Shown here: positions 17,326 to 26,120 of the stretch, one piece after another | How the letters are laid out: each line of letters opens with the position of its first letter | How positions within the stretch are numbered: position 1 is the stretch's first letter | Assembly (NCBI GenBank): GCA_033816765.1 | Contig: CM066287.1 | Location: forward strand, 3,162,001 to 3,226,000 | Direction: 5' to 3' | Length of the DNA stretch: 64,000 nucleotides | Source: Nothopassalora personata | Lineage: Eukaryota; Ascomycota; Dothideomycetes; Mycosphaerellales; Mycosphaerellaceae | Notes under the pieces: generated by a model | What the model saw: only the letters and a program-made list of their open reading frames with translations | Databases searched by the model: none | What the model was told of the DNA's origin: nothing | Program-made: the position numbers and the translations under genes

Positions 17326-20300
17326 GTGGTAGGTCTCTTCCTTCTCTCGTAATCCTTGATTTTCTGTTGACAGTTTCGTAGGTGTTTTTTCGGTTCCCAG
17401 GTATTTTCTGAGTTGTCGTATCCTTTCCACTTGACAAGGTATCGCTGACCTCTCTTGTCCAGGATTTTTTCGACTTCGAATTCAGTTTCCTCTTCTGGTT
17501 GGTAGTGGAATGTTTCCTGGCATGGCGTTTTGGGGTCTGCTGGTTCCAGCACGGAGATGTGGAACACTGGATGGATTTTGGCATCTTTTGGTAGTCGTAG
17601 TCGGTAGTTGACTGGTCCTCGTGATTCTTCAACGAGAAATGGCCCGACTTTCACATGATCCAGTTTCTTGGTCTTCCTTCGTGTCTTGAGGTTTTTTGTA
17701 AGAAGGTAGACTTTATCCCCCCTCTTTAGCTGAGGTGCCATTTGTTGTTTTCGACGAGATTCAGTGAGTCGTTGCTGCGAGTCCCGAATTCGTTTATTGA
17801 CGGATTTGTGTACCTCTCTTAGGTCTTCCGTTGTGGCGATAGCCCTTTCCGCTTGTGGGTGATCTCTCTTGTCACCGAACAGCGTAGGGTGTCTTCCGAA
17901 ATTTGCGAAGAAAGGTGTTTCGCCTGTTGTTTCTGATTTGTGATTGTTCAGTGCAAGTTGTGCCATGGGTAGGAGTGATACCCAGTTGTCTTGTGCGTAG
18001 TTGACGTAGTGTCGTAGGTATTGTTCCAAGGTTTGATTTGCTCTCTCAGTTTGTCCGTCCGTTTGTGGGTGATATGCCGTAGACAGTTTGTGTTGTATAC
18101 CAATTTCCGCTACAAGAGTCTTCCAGTAGTTGGATGTAAACAGCTTGTCTCGGTCTGTGATAAAGACCTTTGGGAATCCGTGGTATCGTACTAGCTTGTC
18201 GAGAACGAGATAACCGAGTTGCTCTGCCGTGTATGTCTCGCAGGCAGGTATAAAGTGTGCATATTTCGTTAGGCGATCGACCATGACCAGTATCATGTCG
18301 TATTCCGTGCCTGTCGCCTTGTCCGTGGATATGGGAAGTTTCGTAATGAAGTCCATCGTGACCTCGTCCCATGGTTGTGTCGGTGGTGTCCTGAACTGTA
18401 TTTGTCCATACTTCTCGTGTCGTGCAGCCTTATTTTGTTGACAGTGAACACATTGCTTAATGTAGTTCAATACCTTTTGTCTCATTTGTGGGAATGAGAA
18501 GCTGCGTTGTATGATCTCGAGAGTCTTTGTGGTTCCAGGATGTCCGTACATCGGGTTGTCGTGATGTTGTCGTATGCATTCTTCTTCTCGTCCTTTCGGT
18601 ACTTGGTATCTTCCTTGTGCTAGTGGGAACTGTTCTTCTGTGTCCTGAAGAACGCGCACTATGTTGTTGAACTCCTTTGTGTTGGCGCTTAGACTTCCAT
18701 CTGGATTAGTCTTAAGTACTTGTTGTCGCACTGGTTCCTTTCCTTCCATGTAGTCGCTTCTTCGGCTCAGTGCGTCGGCCCTGCCGTTGTCTTTTCCTGC
18801 GGTATAGCGGATTTCAAACTTGTACTGTCCGAGCAATTCCGACCAGCGGGCCTGTCTTCGGGTCAGTACTTTCGTTGTAGTGAAGTAAGTGAGATTCTTG
18901 TGATCAGAAAGAATCGTCAGCTTAGGTGCTCCTTCCGCATATACTCTCCAGTGCTGCATTGCAGCGACAATAGCGAGAAGTTCCTTATCATGGATGTCGT
19001 AGTTTTGTTCCGCGGGTGTCATTTTTCTTGAGTAATAGGCCACTGGGTGTCTTTTCCCATCGTGTTCTTGTGTAAGGCATGCGCCTATGGCCATGTCCGA
19101 TGCGTCCGTTTCGATTTGGACTTCCTTTGTTCCGTCGAATAGTCGAAGTGTTGGTGCTGAGGCGCACTGTCTTTTGAGTGTTTCGAAAGCTTGTCGTTCT
19201 TTGTTGCCCCAGGTCCACTTGGTGTCTTTCCTAGTGAGTGCAGTCATGGCTGCAGCCGTTTTGGAGTAGTCCTTGATGAACTTGCGGTTATAGTTTGCGA
19301 GTCCAAGGAACGATTGTACGTCCTTAACGTTGGCTGGCGTCGGCCATTCTTCGATAGACTGTGTCTTTGCCGGGTCGATCTGGATTCCTGTTGTGCTTAT
19401 GATGAATCCGAGGAATTTAACTTGTTTCTTGTGGAACTCGCATTTTTCTGGTGCCGTCTTGAACCCTACCCTTGTGAGGCGCTCGAAGACGTCCTGGACT
19501 TGTCTAATGTGGTTCTGCAGTGATCCTTTGGTGTAGACGAGGATGTCGTCCATATAGGCAATGACGCACACGTCAAGAAGTTCTCTCAGCGTCTCATTGA
19601 CTAGGTCTTGACAGGATGCGGGTGCGTTGGTCAGTCCCATTGGCATGACCAAGAATTCGTAGAGTCCGTATCGTGTTCTGAATGCGGTTTTCCATTCCTC
19701 TCCTTCCGCCATCCGGATGGCGTAGAAGGCGTCTCGTAGATCGATCTTTGTGTACCAGTCGGATCCGGTGAGTCGGTCCTGTGCTTCTTCGATGTTCGGT
19801 AATGGATATCGGTTCTTTATCGTGATCTCGTTCAATTTTCGGTAGTCTTGTACGAGTCGTAGTTTCCCGTTTTGTTTTGGAACAAACATACATGGAGTTC
19901 CCGCACTTGAGGTGGATCTTCTTATCCATCCTTTGTCGAGTTTCTCCTTCAGCCATTCTCGTAGGGTTTTGAGCTCTTTCTCGGACATTTGATATAGGGG
20001 TCCCCATGGAGGCTCCTTCCCTGGCTGAATGTTTATCTTGTGGTCCCATGGTTGGTGTCTAGGTAAGGCGTCTCTACCCTTTTCCTCTTCAAAGAGCCTT
20101 TTCCACTTAAGGTACTCCTTGGGAATGCTTGGTTCCGATATACCAGCATCCTTCGATGGTGCGTTACTTCCATCCGTTCCAGTGATTTCGTGATCCGGCG
20201 GCCCCACGCCAGTATCTATCCCGGTCGAAGGTGGTTCTTGATTCCTTCTGTTCGGCGCAAGCTCGAATGCGTTGAGCTGTTTCCTTGCCTCATCTACCAT

Positions 20301-20741
20301 CGTCCGCTGTCGATGCGTAGGTTCAATGCCTATAACGCAGTTGCATTGCCTAAATGTGAGTACTCTTCTCCTCCAGTCGATAACTGGATTGTGCTTTCTC
20401 AACCAAGGCATACCTAATACTATGTCATGACTGGCCATATCAGTGACATCCAAGGTAATGTTCTCGTGGTGCTGTTGGATAGCCAGTGGCAATGGTGTCG
20501 TCTCCCATTCCACGCTAGGTAACGATGATCCGTCTACCGCGATCAATTCGTAACCCCATTTCTTCTTCAGGGTAGCTAGCCCGTTTCTTGTTGTGAAAGA
20601 CTCGGAAATAAAGTTCCCCGCTGCTCCGGAGTCGATCATGACACTGGTCCTGTGTCCGTTGACGATTGCTTGTATCTGGAAAACTGTGTTTGGTGTCGAT
20701 GCGTGAGCCTGAGTGTTGCATAACTCCCTTTGGTCGCTCAT
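17322..20741 (-). CDS. Gypsy C pol polyprotein (protease, RT, RNase H, integrase, chromodomain)
   Basis: A 1139-codon open frame. Retropepsin motif MIDSGAAGNF lies at about residues 35-44. The RT has LVQDYRKLNEIT and YMDDIL (about 395). RNase H has ETDASDMAIG. The integrase has an HHCC finger (HHDNPMYGHPG ... CVHCQQNK), ITDRD and GQTERANQ of the D,D,E core. The C-terminal chromodomain (VEKILDKRGQRYLVKWKGY, WEPKKHL) has the canonical short form. The first ATG overlaps the gag stop as ATGA, but the frame is open upstream to the slippery heptamer, so -1 frameshifting is the more likely entry. Complete and apparently coding-competent. Confidence 0.95.
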   Translation of the reverse strand: MSDQRELCNTQAHASTPNTVFQIQAIVNGHRTSVMIDSGAAGNFISESFTTRNGLATLKKKWGYELIAVDGSSLPSVEWETTPLPLAIQQHHENITLDVTDMASHDIVLGMPWLRKHNPVIDWRRRVLTFRQCNCVIGIEPTHRQRTMVDEARKQLNAFELAPNRRNQEPPSTGIDTGVGPPDHEITGTDGSNAPSKDAGISEPSIPKEYLKWKRLFEEEKGRDALPRHQPWDHKINIQPGKEPPWGPLYQMSEKELKTLREWLKEKLDKGWIRRSTSSAGTPCMFVPKQNGKLRLVQDYRKLNEITIKNRYPLPNIEEAQDRLTGSDWYTKIDLRDAFYAIRMAEGEEWKTAFRTRYGLYEFLVMPMGLTNAPASCQDLVNETLRELLDVCVIAYMDDILVYTKGSLQNHIRQVQDVFERLTRVGFKTAPEKCEFHKKQVKFLGFIISTTGIQIDPAKTQSIEEWPTPANVKDVQSFLGLANYNRKFIKDYSKTAAAMTALTRKDTKWTWGNKERQAFETLKRQCASAPTLRLFDGTKEVQIETDASDMAIGACLTQEHDGKRHPVAYYSRKMTPAEQNYDIHDKELLAIVAAMQHWRVYAEGAPKLTILSDHKNLTYFTTTKVLTRRQARWSELLGQYKFEIRYTAGKDNGRADALSRRSDYMEGKEPVRQQVLKTNPDGSLSANTKEFNNIVRVLQDTEEQFPLAQGRYQVPKGREEECIRQHHDNPMYGHPGTTKTLEIIQRSFSFPQMRQKVLNYIKQCVHCQQNKAARHEKYGQIQFRTPPTQPWDEVTMDFITKLPISTDKATGTEYDMILVMVDRLTKYAHFIPACETYTAEQLGYLVLDKLVRYHGFPKVFITDRDKLFTSNYWKTLVAEIGIQHKLSTAYHPQTDGQTERANQTLEQYLRHYVNYAQDNWVSLLPMAQLALNNHKSETTGETPFFANFGRHPTLFGDKRDHPQAERAIATTEDLREVHKSVNKRIRDSQQRLTESRRKQQMAPQLKRGDKVYLLTKNLKTRRKTKKLDHVKVGPFLVEESRGPVNYRLRLPKDAKIHPVFHISVLEPADPKTPCQETFHYQPEEETEFEVEKILDKRGQRYLVKWKGYDNSENTWEPKKHLRNCQQKIKDYERRKRPTT

Positions 20742-20765
20742 TCCTGGGGAGCTGATCCTTTTCCC
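20722..20765 (-). promoter_or_regulatory. Candidate -1 ribosomal frameshift cassette, gag-pol of element C
   Basis: Minus-strand G_GGA_AAA (20765-20759) is in the gag frame and followed by a 5-nt spacer (20758-20754). Next comes a 7-bp stem AGCTCCC (20753-20747) with GGGAGTT (20728-20722), one G-U pair and an 18-nt loop. The -1 frame is open from here into pol. The same heptamer class and spacing occur in element B. A weaker stem and the ATGA overlap leave termination-reinitiation as an alternative. Confidence 0.65.
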
Positions 20766-22744
20766 GAATGGTATGTGGTTCGCTGTGCTTCGTGCCTAGA
20801 GGCTTCGGCTAGAACCTGTAGCCCGTTGCCCTGTGTCCACACTTGTAGTCTGTTGCGTTCCTGGATCTTCTGCGATTCTGAGTAGAGAGCCTGTACATGC
20901 TGTACTGCTGTTCGTAGTTCGTTTGAGACGAAAGTTCCTGCTGGTGTTAGGTATCCGGTACCTGTCATCCGGCTTCCTATGGGTGGTCGTTCGACAACCG
21001 CTTTAGCCAAGTTCTCAGTGTCGTTCATGGTTGGGTAGCCCCACACCATGCCCCTCATCGTGTCGAGTGTCTTGTCGAACTCGCTGGGGTTTAGGTATCG
21101 TTTCCCTGAGAACTTTGGTAGGAATTCTTCATGCCTTCGTTGGAGGTAGATGATTAACTCATAGAGCTTTCTTGGCGCGTCTACCGTGAACGTGCATACT
21201 TCGTTTTCGTCGTCGGTGTCGCTCTCTTCTTCTTCGGATGAGTCCTCGCTTGACTCTTCCGGTACGTAATCTTCTTCAATAGTGTCCAGCTTGTTCGTTT
21301 GTTGTTCGGGAGCTGGTGACCAGCGTCCGTTCCATTCTGGATCCTGGTTTTCTTTGTCGTCGTCGAAGTAAGATTCGTCTACATCCACTTCCTGGAGCTT
21401 GTTTCGTCCATGTTGTGCTCCCAGGGTTCCTGCTGGCTGTTGTGGCCAGTACCCTGCGCCTGCTTTGGCGTCGTAGTGGGTTTGACACGAGTCCTGGTAA
21501 CAGAAACGCCAATGAAGGCTTCCGTGACCATGTCGAGACTCTTTCTCGACTTCATGGTTGACTCCTCGTGCCATCATGCCAAACAATCTGATCTTGATGT
21601 CGATCTCTGATTGTTGGTCATTCGGTGGTGGTGTATGTTGTTGAACATGGTGTCCTCCTCGTCCTTGTGAGGGGTCCAGGAGAGGCGTCGCAACCCGGTT
21701 GCTATCCTTCTCCTCCACTCTCTGGGTATAGTTGAATTGTCGGGGTCCAACACTGCTCCCAGATTTGTCCACCTTTGGTTGCATCATATTGAACTGCTCG
21801 CGGCGCACCATATTTTTACCGCGGCAATCCCGCGCCATGTGGCCTTCTTTGCCACAGGCGTAGCATGTGAGTTTTCCTTTTCCTTTGAAGGGCTTTCCGT
21901 GGCCCCTACTCTTATCGATCTTCCGTCCTCGTTGGGTAGCGTCCAGTTCCATTGGCTGTGGTCCATAGTAGGGCTGGCTTTGTCGTGAGAATCCTCCCCT
22001 CGCAACGTACCCCCCTGAGGGTTTGCGATCTGGAGCGTATCCTGCCATGCCTCCTACCTTGGAGTCGTATTTCTTTTCCTGGTACCGTTCCCAGAGCTGA
22101 TCGTCGATGTCGATCGACGCCTTCATCAGTCCTTCGAGGTTGGTGATCGCTCCTCCGTGTCTCATCAACTCGTCCTTGACGGAGTCCTTGAGTCCACGTC
22201 GGAACATAGTCATCAACGCCGTCTGGTCCCATCCGGTGATCTGTCCGTATTCTTCGAATTTGGCGGCGTACTCTGAAGTAGACGTCTTCTGCTTCAGGTG
22301 TTGAATGATTCGTATGGCCTGTTGGACTTCGTTCGAGGTTCCAAAGATTGACTTCATCTTGTCTTTGAAAAGGGTGTAGTTCCTGAACATTCCGGTGGGG
22401 TCTAATCGTCCCATACCGTCGAGGTATTCCTTGAGGTAAGGTTTGATCCAGTTCTGCGCACTTCCGCGAAGGAACGTGATGGCGAAGATAGTTCTTTTGT
22501 CGGTGTCGACTGGGTTGAACATGAGGTACATGTCCATCTGGTTGACCCAGTCGTCGAACTTGGCCCTATCTCCATGGAAGAGGTCCGGCTTAGCAGCCTT
22601 AACGTCGCTCTTCCTTGGAGTAGGCTCGTCATCGTCATCAGACTCATCGTCCTTCGTGGTGGTCTGTCGTGGTGGCGCACGGCGGATGCTTCCTGCTTCG
22701 CTGGGGGCGGGTGTTCCCCTACCAGCTGCTTGAGTAGCGCTCAT
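20738..22744 (-). CDS. Gypsy C Gag (capsid and CCHC zinc knuckle)
   Basis: The frame is open into the LTR, but the first ATG inside the element is at 22744, 18 nt after the 5' LTR. The product is about 668 residues. After an acidic N-terminus comes a retrotransposon gag/capsid region (residues about 55-200, with FHGDRAKFDDWVNQMDMYL and KTSTSEYAAKFEEYG). A basic Gly/Arg region and a standard CCHC knuckle CYACGKEGHMARDC (about 293-306) follow. The C-terminal half is Gln-, Asp- and Glu-rich with no recognised domain. It terminates TGA overlapping the pol ATG. Confidence 0.93.
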   Translation of the reverse strand: MSATQAAGRGTPAPSEAGSIRRAPPRQTTTKDDESDDDDEPTPRKSDVKAAKPDLFHGDRAKFDDWVNQMDMYLMFNPVDTDKRTIFAITFLRGSAQNWIKPYLKEYLDGMGRLDPTGMFRNYTLFKDKMKSIFGTSNEVQQAIRIIQHLKQKTSTSEYAAKFEEYGQITGWDQTALMTMFRRGLKDSVKDELMRHGGAITNLEGLMKASIDIDDQLWERYQEKKYDSKVGGMAGYAPDRKPSGGYVARGGFSRQSQPYYGPQPMELDATQRGRKIDKSRGHGKPFKGKGKLTCYACGKEGHMARDCRGKNMVRREQFNMMQPKVDKSGSSVGPRQFNYTQRVEEKDSNRVATPLLDPSQGRGGHHVQQHTPPPNDQQSEIDIKIRLFGMMARGVNHEVEKESRHGHGSLHWRFCYQDSCQTHYDAKAGAGYWPQQPAGTLGAQHGRNKLQEVDVDESYFDDDKENQDPEWNGRWSPAPEQQTNKLDTIEEDYVPEESSEDSSEEEESDTDDENEVCTFTVDAPRKLYELIIYLQRRHEEFLPKFSGKRYLNPSEFDKTLDTMRGMVWGYPTMNDTENLAKAVVERPPIGSRMTGTGYLTPAGTFVSNELRTAVQHVQALYSESQKIQERNRLQVWTQGNGLQVLAEASRHEAQRTTYHSGKGSAPQE

Positions 22745-22751
22745 CCTGAGG

Positions 22752-22761
22752 GCGTTCAAAG
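22752..22761 (-). promoter_or_regulatory. Candidate self-primer binding site of element C
   Basis: After a 2-nt gap from the 5' LTR the minus strand reads TTGAACGC, complementary to GCGTTCAA inside the same LTR (reverse strand 22913-22906), about 37 nt downstream of a TATA-like TATTTAG. Same geometry as element B, but only 8 nt long. Confidence 0.5.
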
Positions 22762-23174
22762 TGTTATGTCTCGTTCCAGGGCTAATCTCAAAAGAGAGAT
22801 AAGTCAAGTCACGTGGCGGTATTCTTTGGAGAGGCTAAAGCAAACTGAGCGAAGATGAATAATTGGAGTAAGAGTGTATTCCAATCAGTGAGATCGTAAC
22901 ATGAGTTGAACGCAGTCGAAGCCATAAGGGATTCTCAGCGTTCCTAAATACAAAGGAGATTTGCCAGTCTTGGCTGTCCTTTCGCGCCATGTGCGCCTTC
23001 TGCGACAAGTGCGCTCGTCGCTACCGTCGCGGACGTCGCTCATGTCGCGGGTACGTCTTTCGCGCTATGCGCGACGAGTCGTCCCCAGTCAGGCGTCGCG
23101 GACGTCGCGCATACATCTTTTGCACGTGACCCGTGCCAGGATGTTTTCCTTTGCGGTGTTGTCATACCGTAACA
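22762..23174 (-). repeat. 5' LTR of gypsy element C, 413 bp
   Basis: Identical by eye to 16207-16619; TGTTA...TAACA ends. It supplies the promoter for gag-pol on the minus strand. Confidence 0.95.
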
Positions 23175-24065
23175 ATAAGCTAGGGTACTATAAAGAATTA
23201 GAGAGACTATTAACCGAGTAGATAACAGGCCTCTTACATAATTATTAAGGCCGCAATACACATAAATCGAACATTAATTAGAGACCCACTACTTACCCGC
23301 TACTAGTAGACACTTAGCTAAAACCTACTAGTAAGCGATAGCGCCCTGTAGGCTTACGAATAAGAAGATCGAGGGCATTAAATATTACCTAAACGGCATC
23401 GATACTAAGGGAGCACCTTAGGTGACCGATAAGCGTAACATAGACACGTAAGTAACTATTAGTTCGAACTAATACTATTACTAAAGCTACCTAGCTAACC
23501 GTTACGCTCTAACGGCGACTGACTAAGACTAACTAGTAACGCTCTAATATTAGCTAATAAAATGGAGCTAGCCGCACTCGAGAACGACTAGCACCTCCAT
23601 TAAACGAGCTATTAACCTACTAAATGTTAAAGGACGACTACTATATTAGTTTAAGTAGATACATTTAGGGCCGAGGCTTTATAGCGCTAGACCCGGGCAC
23701 GAAGCGTAGATAGCCTAGGCGGCACGAGCCGACTACTAAGTGCTCGATTAATAGGAAAATAACGAGTTCAGTTACGACGATTAACATACAAGTAGAAGAA
23801 CACGTTCCCTACTACCGATTAATAAGGCAAGAGGCTACATAGAGAAGCACTAGTAACTATCTCTTTATTACGAAGCTAATAACTAACGGCTAAGTAGCAA
23901 CAACGGCACTATAGTAGTAGCTACACTAACAGTTACGTTACATTAAGTTACGAAGGCACCGTAGCACAATTAGTAGTTAATAACTAATAACGTAAATGAA
24001 GCATCGAACTGACAGCCTTACCGGAGCTAGGCCCGGCTATTCACTTACTAACCAATTTAGCCTAA
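23175..24065 (+). mobile_element. RIP-degenerate repeat flanking gypsy C (LINE tail or another element)
   Basis: Begins with the ATAAG duplication and keeps the same TA-rich, CA/TG-poor composition as the LINE, so it was repetitive DNA attacked by RIP before element C landed. No conserved domain could be read through the stops. Because the LINE reading frame appears to end near 16004, this is either its 3' end or an older neighbouring repeat. Normal composition returns around 24065-24120. Strand is assumed from the LINE. Confidence 0.55.
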
Positions 24066-24447
24066 GGCATTAGAGATCATGTGAGGGGAACCTAAGGCAG
24101 CATGCCTAAGATCGATTTTCAGAAGTGAAAATTTAATTGAAAAAATTTAATTGAAAATTTCATTGGAAATTTGATTGAGATTTGATGGGACGGTCAATCA
24201 GATTTGATTGGAAGCCTTGGCGCAATTTGATGCGACTTTGATGATGTAATAGCTGCGTACCCCTCTGGGTTCTAGAAAGCTCTATGATAGACCAACCAAC
24301 CAACCAACCTTCTCCGATAAGCCCCACCCATCAGACGTGAGCTGACATAGTGCAGACAACACCGACTCCAGACATCTAAGTGTAGCCATAGACGGAGACG
24401 AGGCTGGTTTGGAGGAACTGCCATCCACCTTGAAAATCACGGGCAGC
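24066..24447. other. Intergenic: repeat edge to ctf8
   Basis: Holds an A/T-rich stretch of imperfect repeats of AATTTAATTGAAAA and ATTTGATTG type (about 24125-24215) and a CCAA microsatellite (24292-24309). No gene seen. It contains the ctf8 5' region. Confidence 0.6.
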
Positions 24448-24903
24448 ATGCCTTCCATCTCTTTGCTGCCGCCAGCGGCAGAGCGGGCGACGGAAGGCAT
24501 CTCCAACCCGATGCCTGAAGTACTTCAAACACCATCGGGACTAGCTATGATCGAGCTCCAGGGCAGTGTGCTCACCGAAAATGCCGATGCTGGACAGGTT
24601 CTCGAGCTAGGCAGTTTGGTCTTTCCACCGGCAGAGGAGGACGAGGACGAGAATGGAGACTGGGATGGCAAGCGGGTCTTCATATTTGTGGGCAAGCATC
24701 AGCGGCTGGCAGGCGAGGTGAAGAAGCTTACCAAACCCGTGGCTATCATTCGACGAAGACCTGTTGCTGCCCATGCCTTTTCCTCTGTTACCGGAAGTGA
24801 GGAGGTTGAGATTGCAGAGATCATCTACCACAAGATTCTCTTTGCGCATCGCCCGGAGCCCATGGGTGGCGAGCAACAGCAGCAAGAACAGGCCGATGAG
24901 TGA
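24448..24903 (+). CDS. ctf8: Ctf8-like subunit of the Ctf18-RFC clamp loader
   Basis: The ATG at 24448 gives a 151-residue protein starting MPSISLLPP, the fungal Ctf8 style. The open frame extends upstream without an ATG, so this start is chosen. Conserved Ctf8 blocks are TPSGLAMIELQG, LGSLVFPPAEE, GKRVFIFVGKHQRLAGEVK, LTKPVAIIRRR and a C-terminal IIYHKILFAHRPEP. Ctf8 with Dcc1 and Ctf18 forms an alternative RFC that loads PCNA for sister-chromatid cohesion and replication checkpoint signalling in the nucleus (family knowledge). No intron seen. It is the first intact host gene next to the transposon block. Confidence 0.9.
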   Translation: MPSISLLPPAAERATEGISNPMPEVLQTPSGLAMIELQGSVLTENADAGQVLELGSLVFPPAEEDEDENGDWDGKRVFIFVGKHQRLAGEVKKLTKPVAIIRRRPVAAHAFSSVTGSEEVEIAEIIYHKILFAHRPEPMGGEQQQQEQADE

Positions 24904-26120
24904 ATCTGGAGACCTTCTTAGGCATAATATTACGCACCTGGGCCGTCTGTGCAACAACACTGCGCTACATTTTCAGTAGCACCTCCATAGTTTTAAGGTT
25001 CCATTTGGTTGGCTCGTCTGCAGCCGTTGCTTGCTCACTTTGCACGTAGGAAGCGGCCGCGCCAGCGCCGCGTCCACCCATGACAGCTGACACTATAAGA
25101 AGGAATTCTTCACTCTGAACATCTCAGATGAGCTTCACGTAGGATCCAGTGTGGTCACAGCTATACGGAAAGCTCGCCACCTCACTTATCGAAAGCCTCT
25201 CCGCTCACGCACGACGCCTCTACACTTCATAATCTATTCAGTGGTTTGCGAACATTGCATCACTCACGTCGCATCCACGAATGACGACGGTGCGCCTTAC
25301 GTGAGCATCATCGCGAGCTGACCGTGGTCGATGTTATCACTCGGAGGCGAACTTCAAAGACGCAGATGACTCCGTTCCCGAACTGATGGCTACCGGACCA
25401 GCCAAAAATTGCTGACGACAAAAGGTCTGCCTCTCAGCCCTTCAGCTTCGGGCCTAGGAACTGCGTAGGCAAGAAACTGGCCTGTGCTGTGATGAGTTTC
25501 ATACTGGTGAAGATTGTGGTCTTTCGATATCGAGCCTCGGCCAGAGTTATAGGGAGACGATTTGGAGGTCATGGCACAGCGTCGTCCGCGAAGACAGGAT
25601 GTGAATAGGCTTAGTGTTGTTGCAGCGAAATTGGCGTCGGTGTTTGAGTCCGTGGTAGCCGCAGCAACTCACACGTTCCATGTCGTTGAAAGCGAGCATT
25701 GCAACGCTTGGGTCAATACTGTGTCGAAGCACATACAAAACAGTGGCACGTGAGGCATATTTCCCACTATCCCGGCATCTTCCGAGCAGCAATCAACAAC
25801 GGCCACGAACTTCATCGTGCTAGTGTGCTAGTATGAAGGGGTTATGCAAGCCATTGTCAGCCCGGGGGCCAAGTATCGCCGGAGTGCACACGCTATGTAC
25901 GCTTGTCACTGCTATAAGTCTTAGCAAACTGCAGACCTCGGCATAAACAAGCTCACGCGGGATCGTGGGGTGTTGCTTCCGCTCTACCGCAGCAAGAGTC
26001 ACGCACGAGCTTAGTATCATTAGACTCAGTTGTACTCACGCTCCAGTTCTGCGCCTGCACACACTTCACACATTGTCGTCCTCATCGTTGTCCAGGCCCT
26101 TTGGCCGGTAGTTGCCCAGC
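24904..26120. other. Intergenic, ctf8 to PDK
   Basis: About 1.2 kb with only short, unconvincing frames on both strands. No RNA gene or repeat recognised. Contains the ctf8 3' end and the PDK promoter. Confidence 0.5.

Larger units (their letters stand above)
16207..23174 (-). mobile_element. Ty3/gypsy chromodomain retrotransposon C, complete, with extra antisense ORF
   Basis: This 6968-bp element has identical 413-bp LTRs and a 5-bp target duplication. On the minus strand the order is 5' LTR, candidate self-primer site, gag (22744-20738), frameshift cassette, pol (to 17322), then about 640 bp holding a convergent plus-strand gene (16684-17325), polypurine tract and 3' LTR. All frames are open and there is no RIP. 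The protein differs clearly from elements A and B (shorter chromodomain, canonical DSGA protease, YMDDIL), so it is a separate family. Confidence 0.96.
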
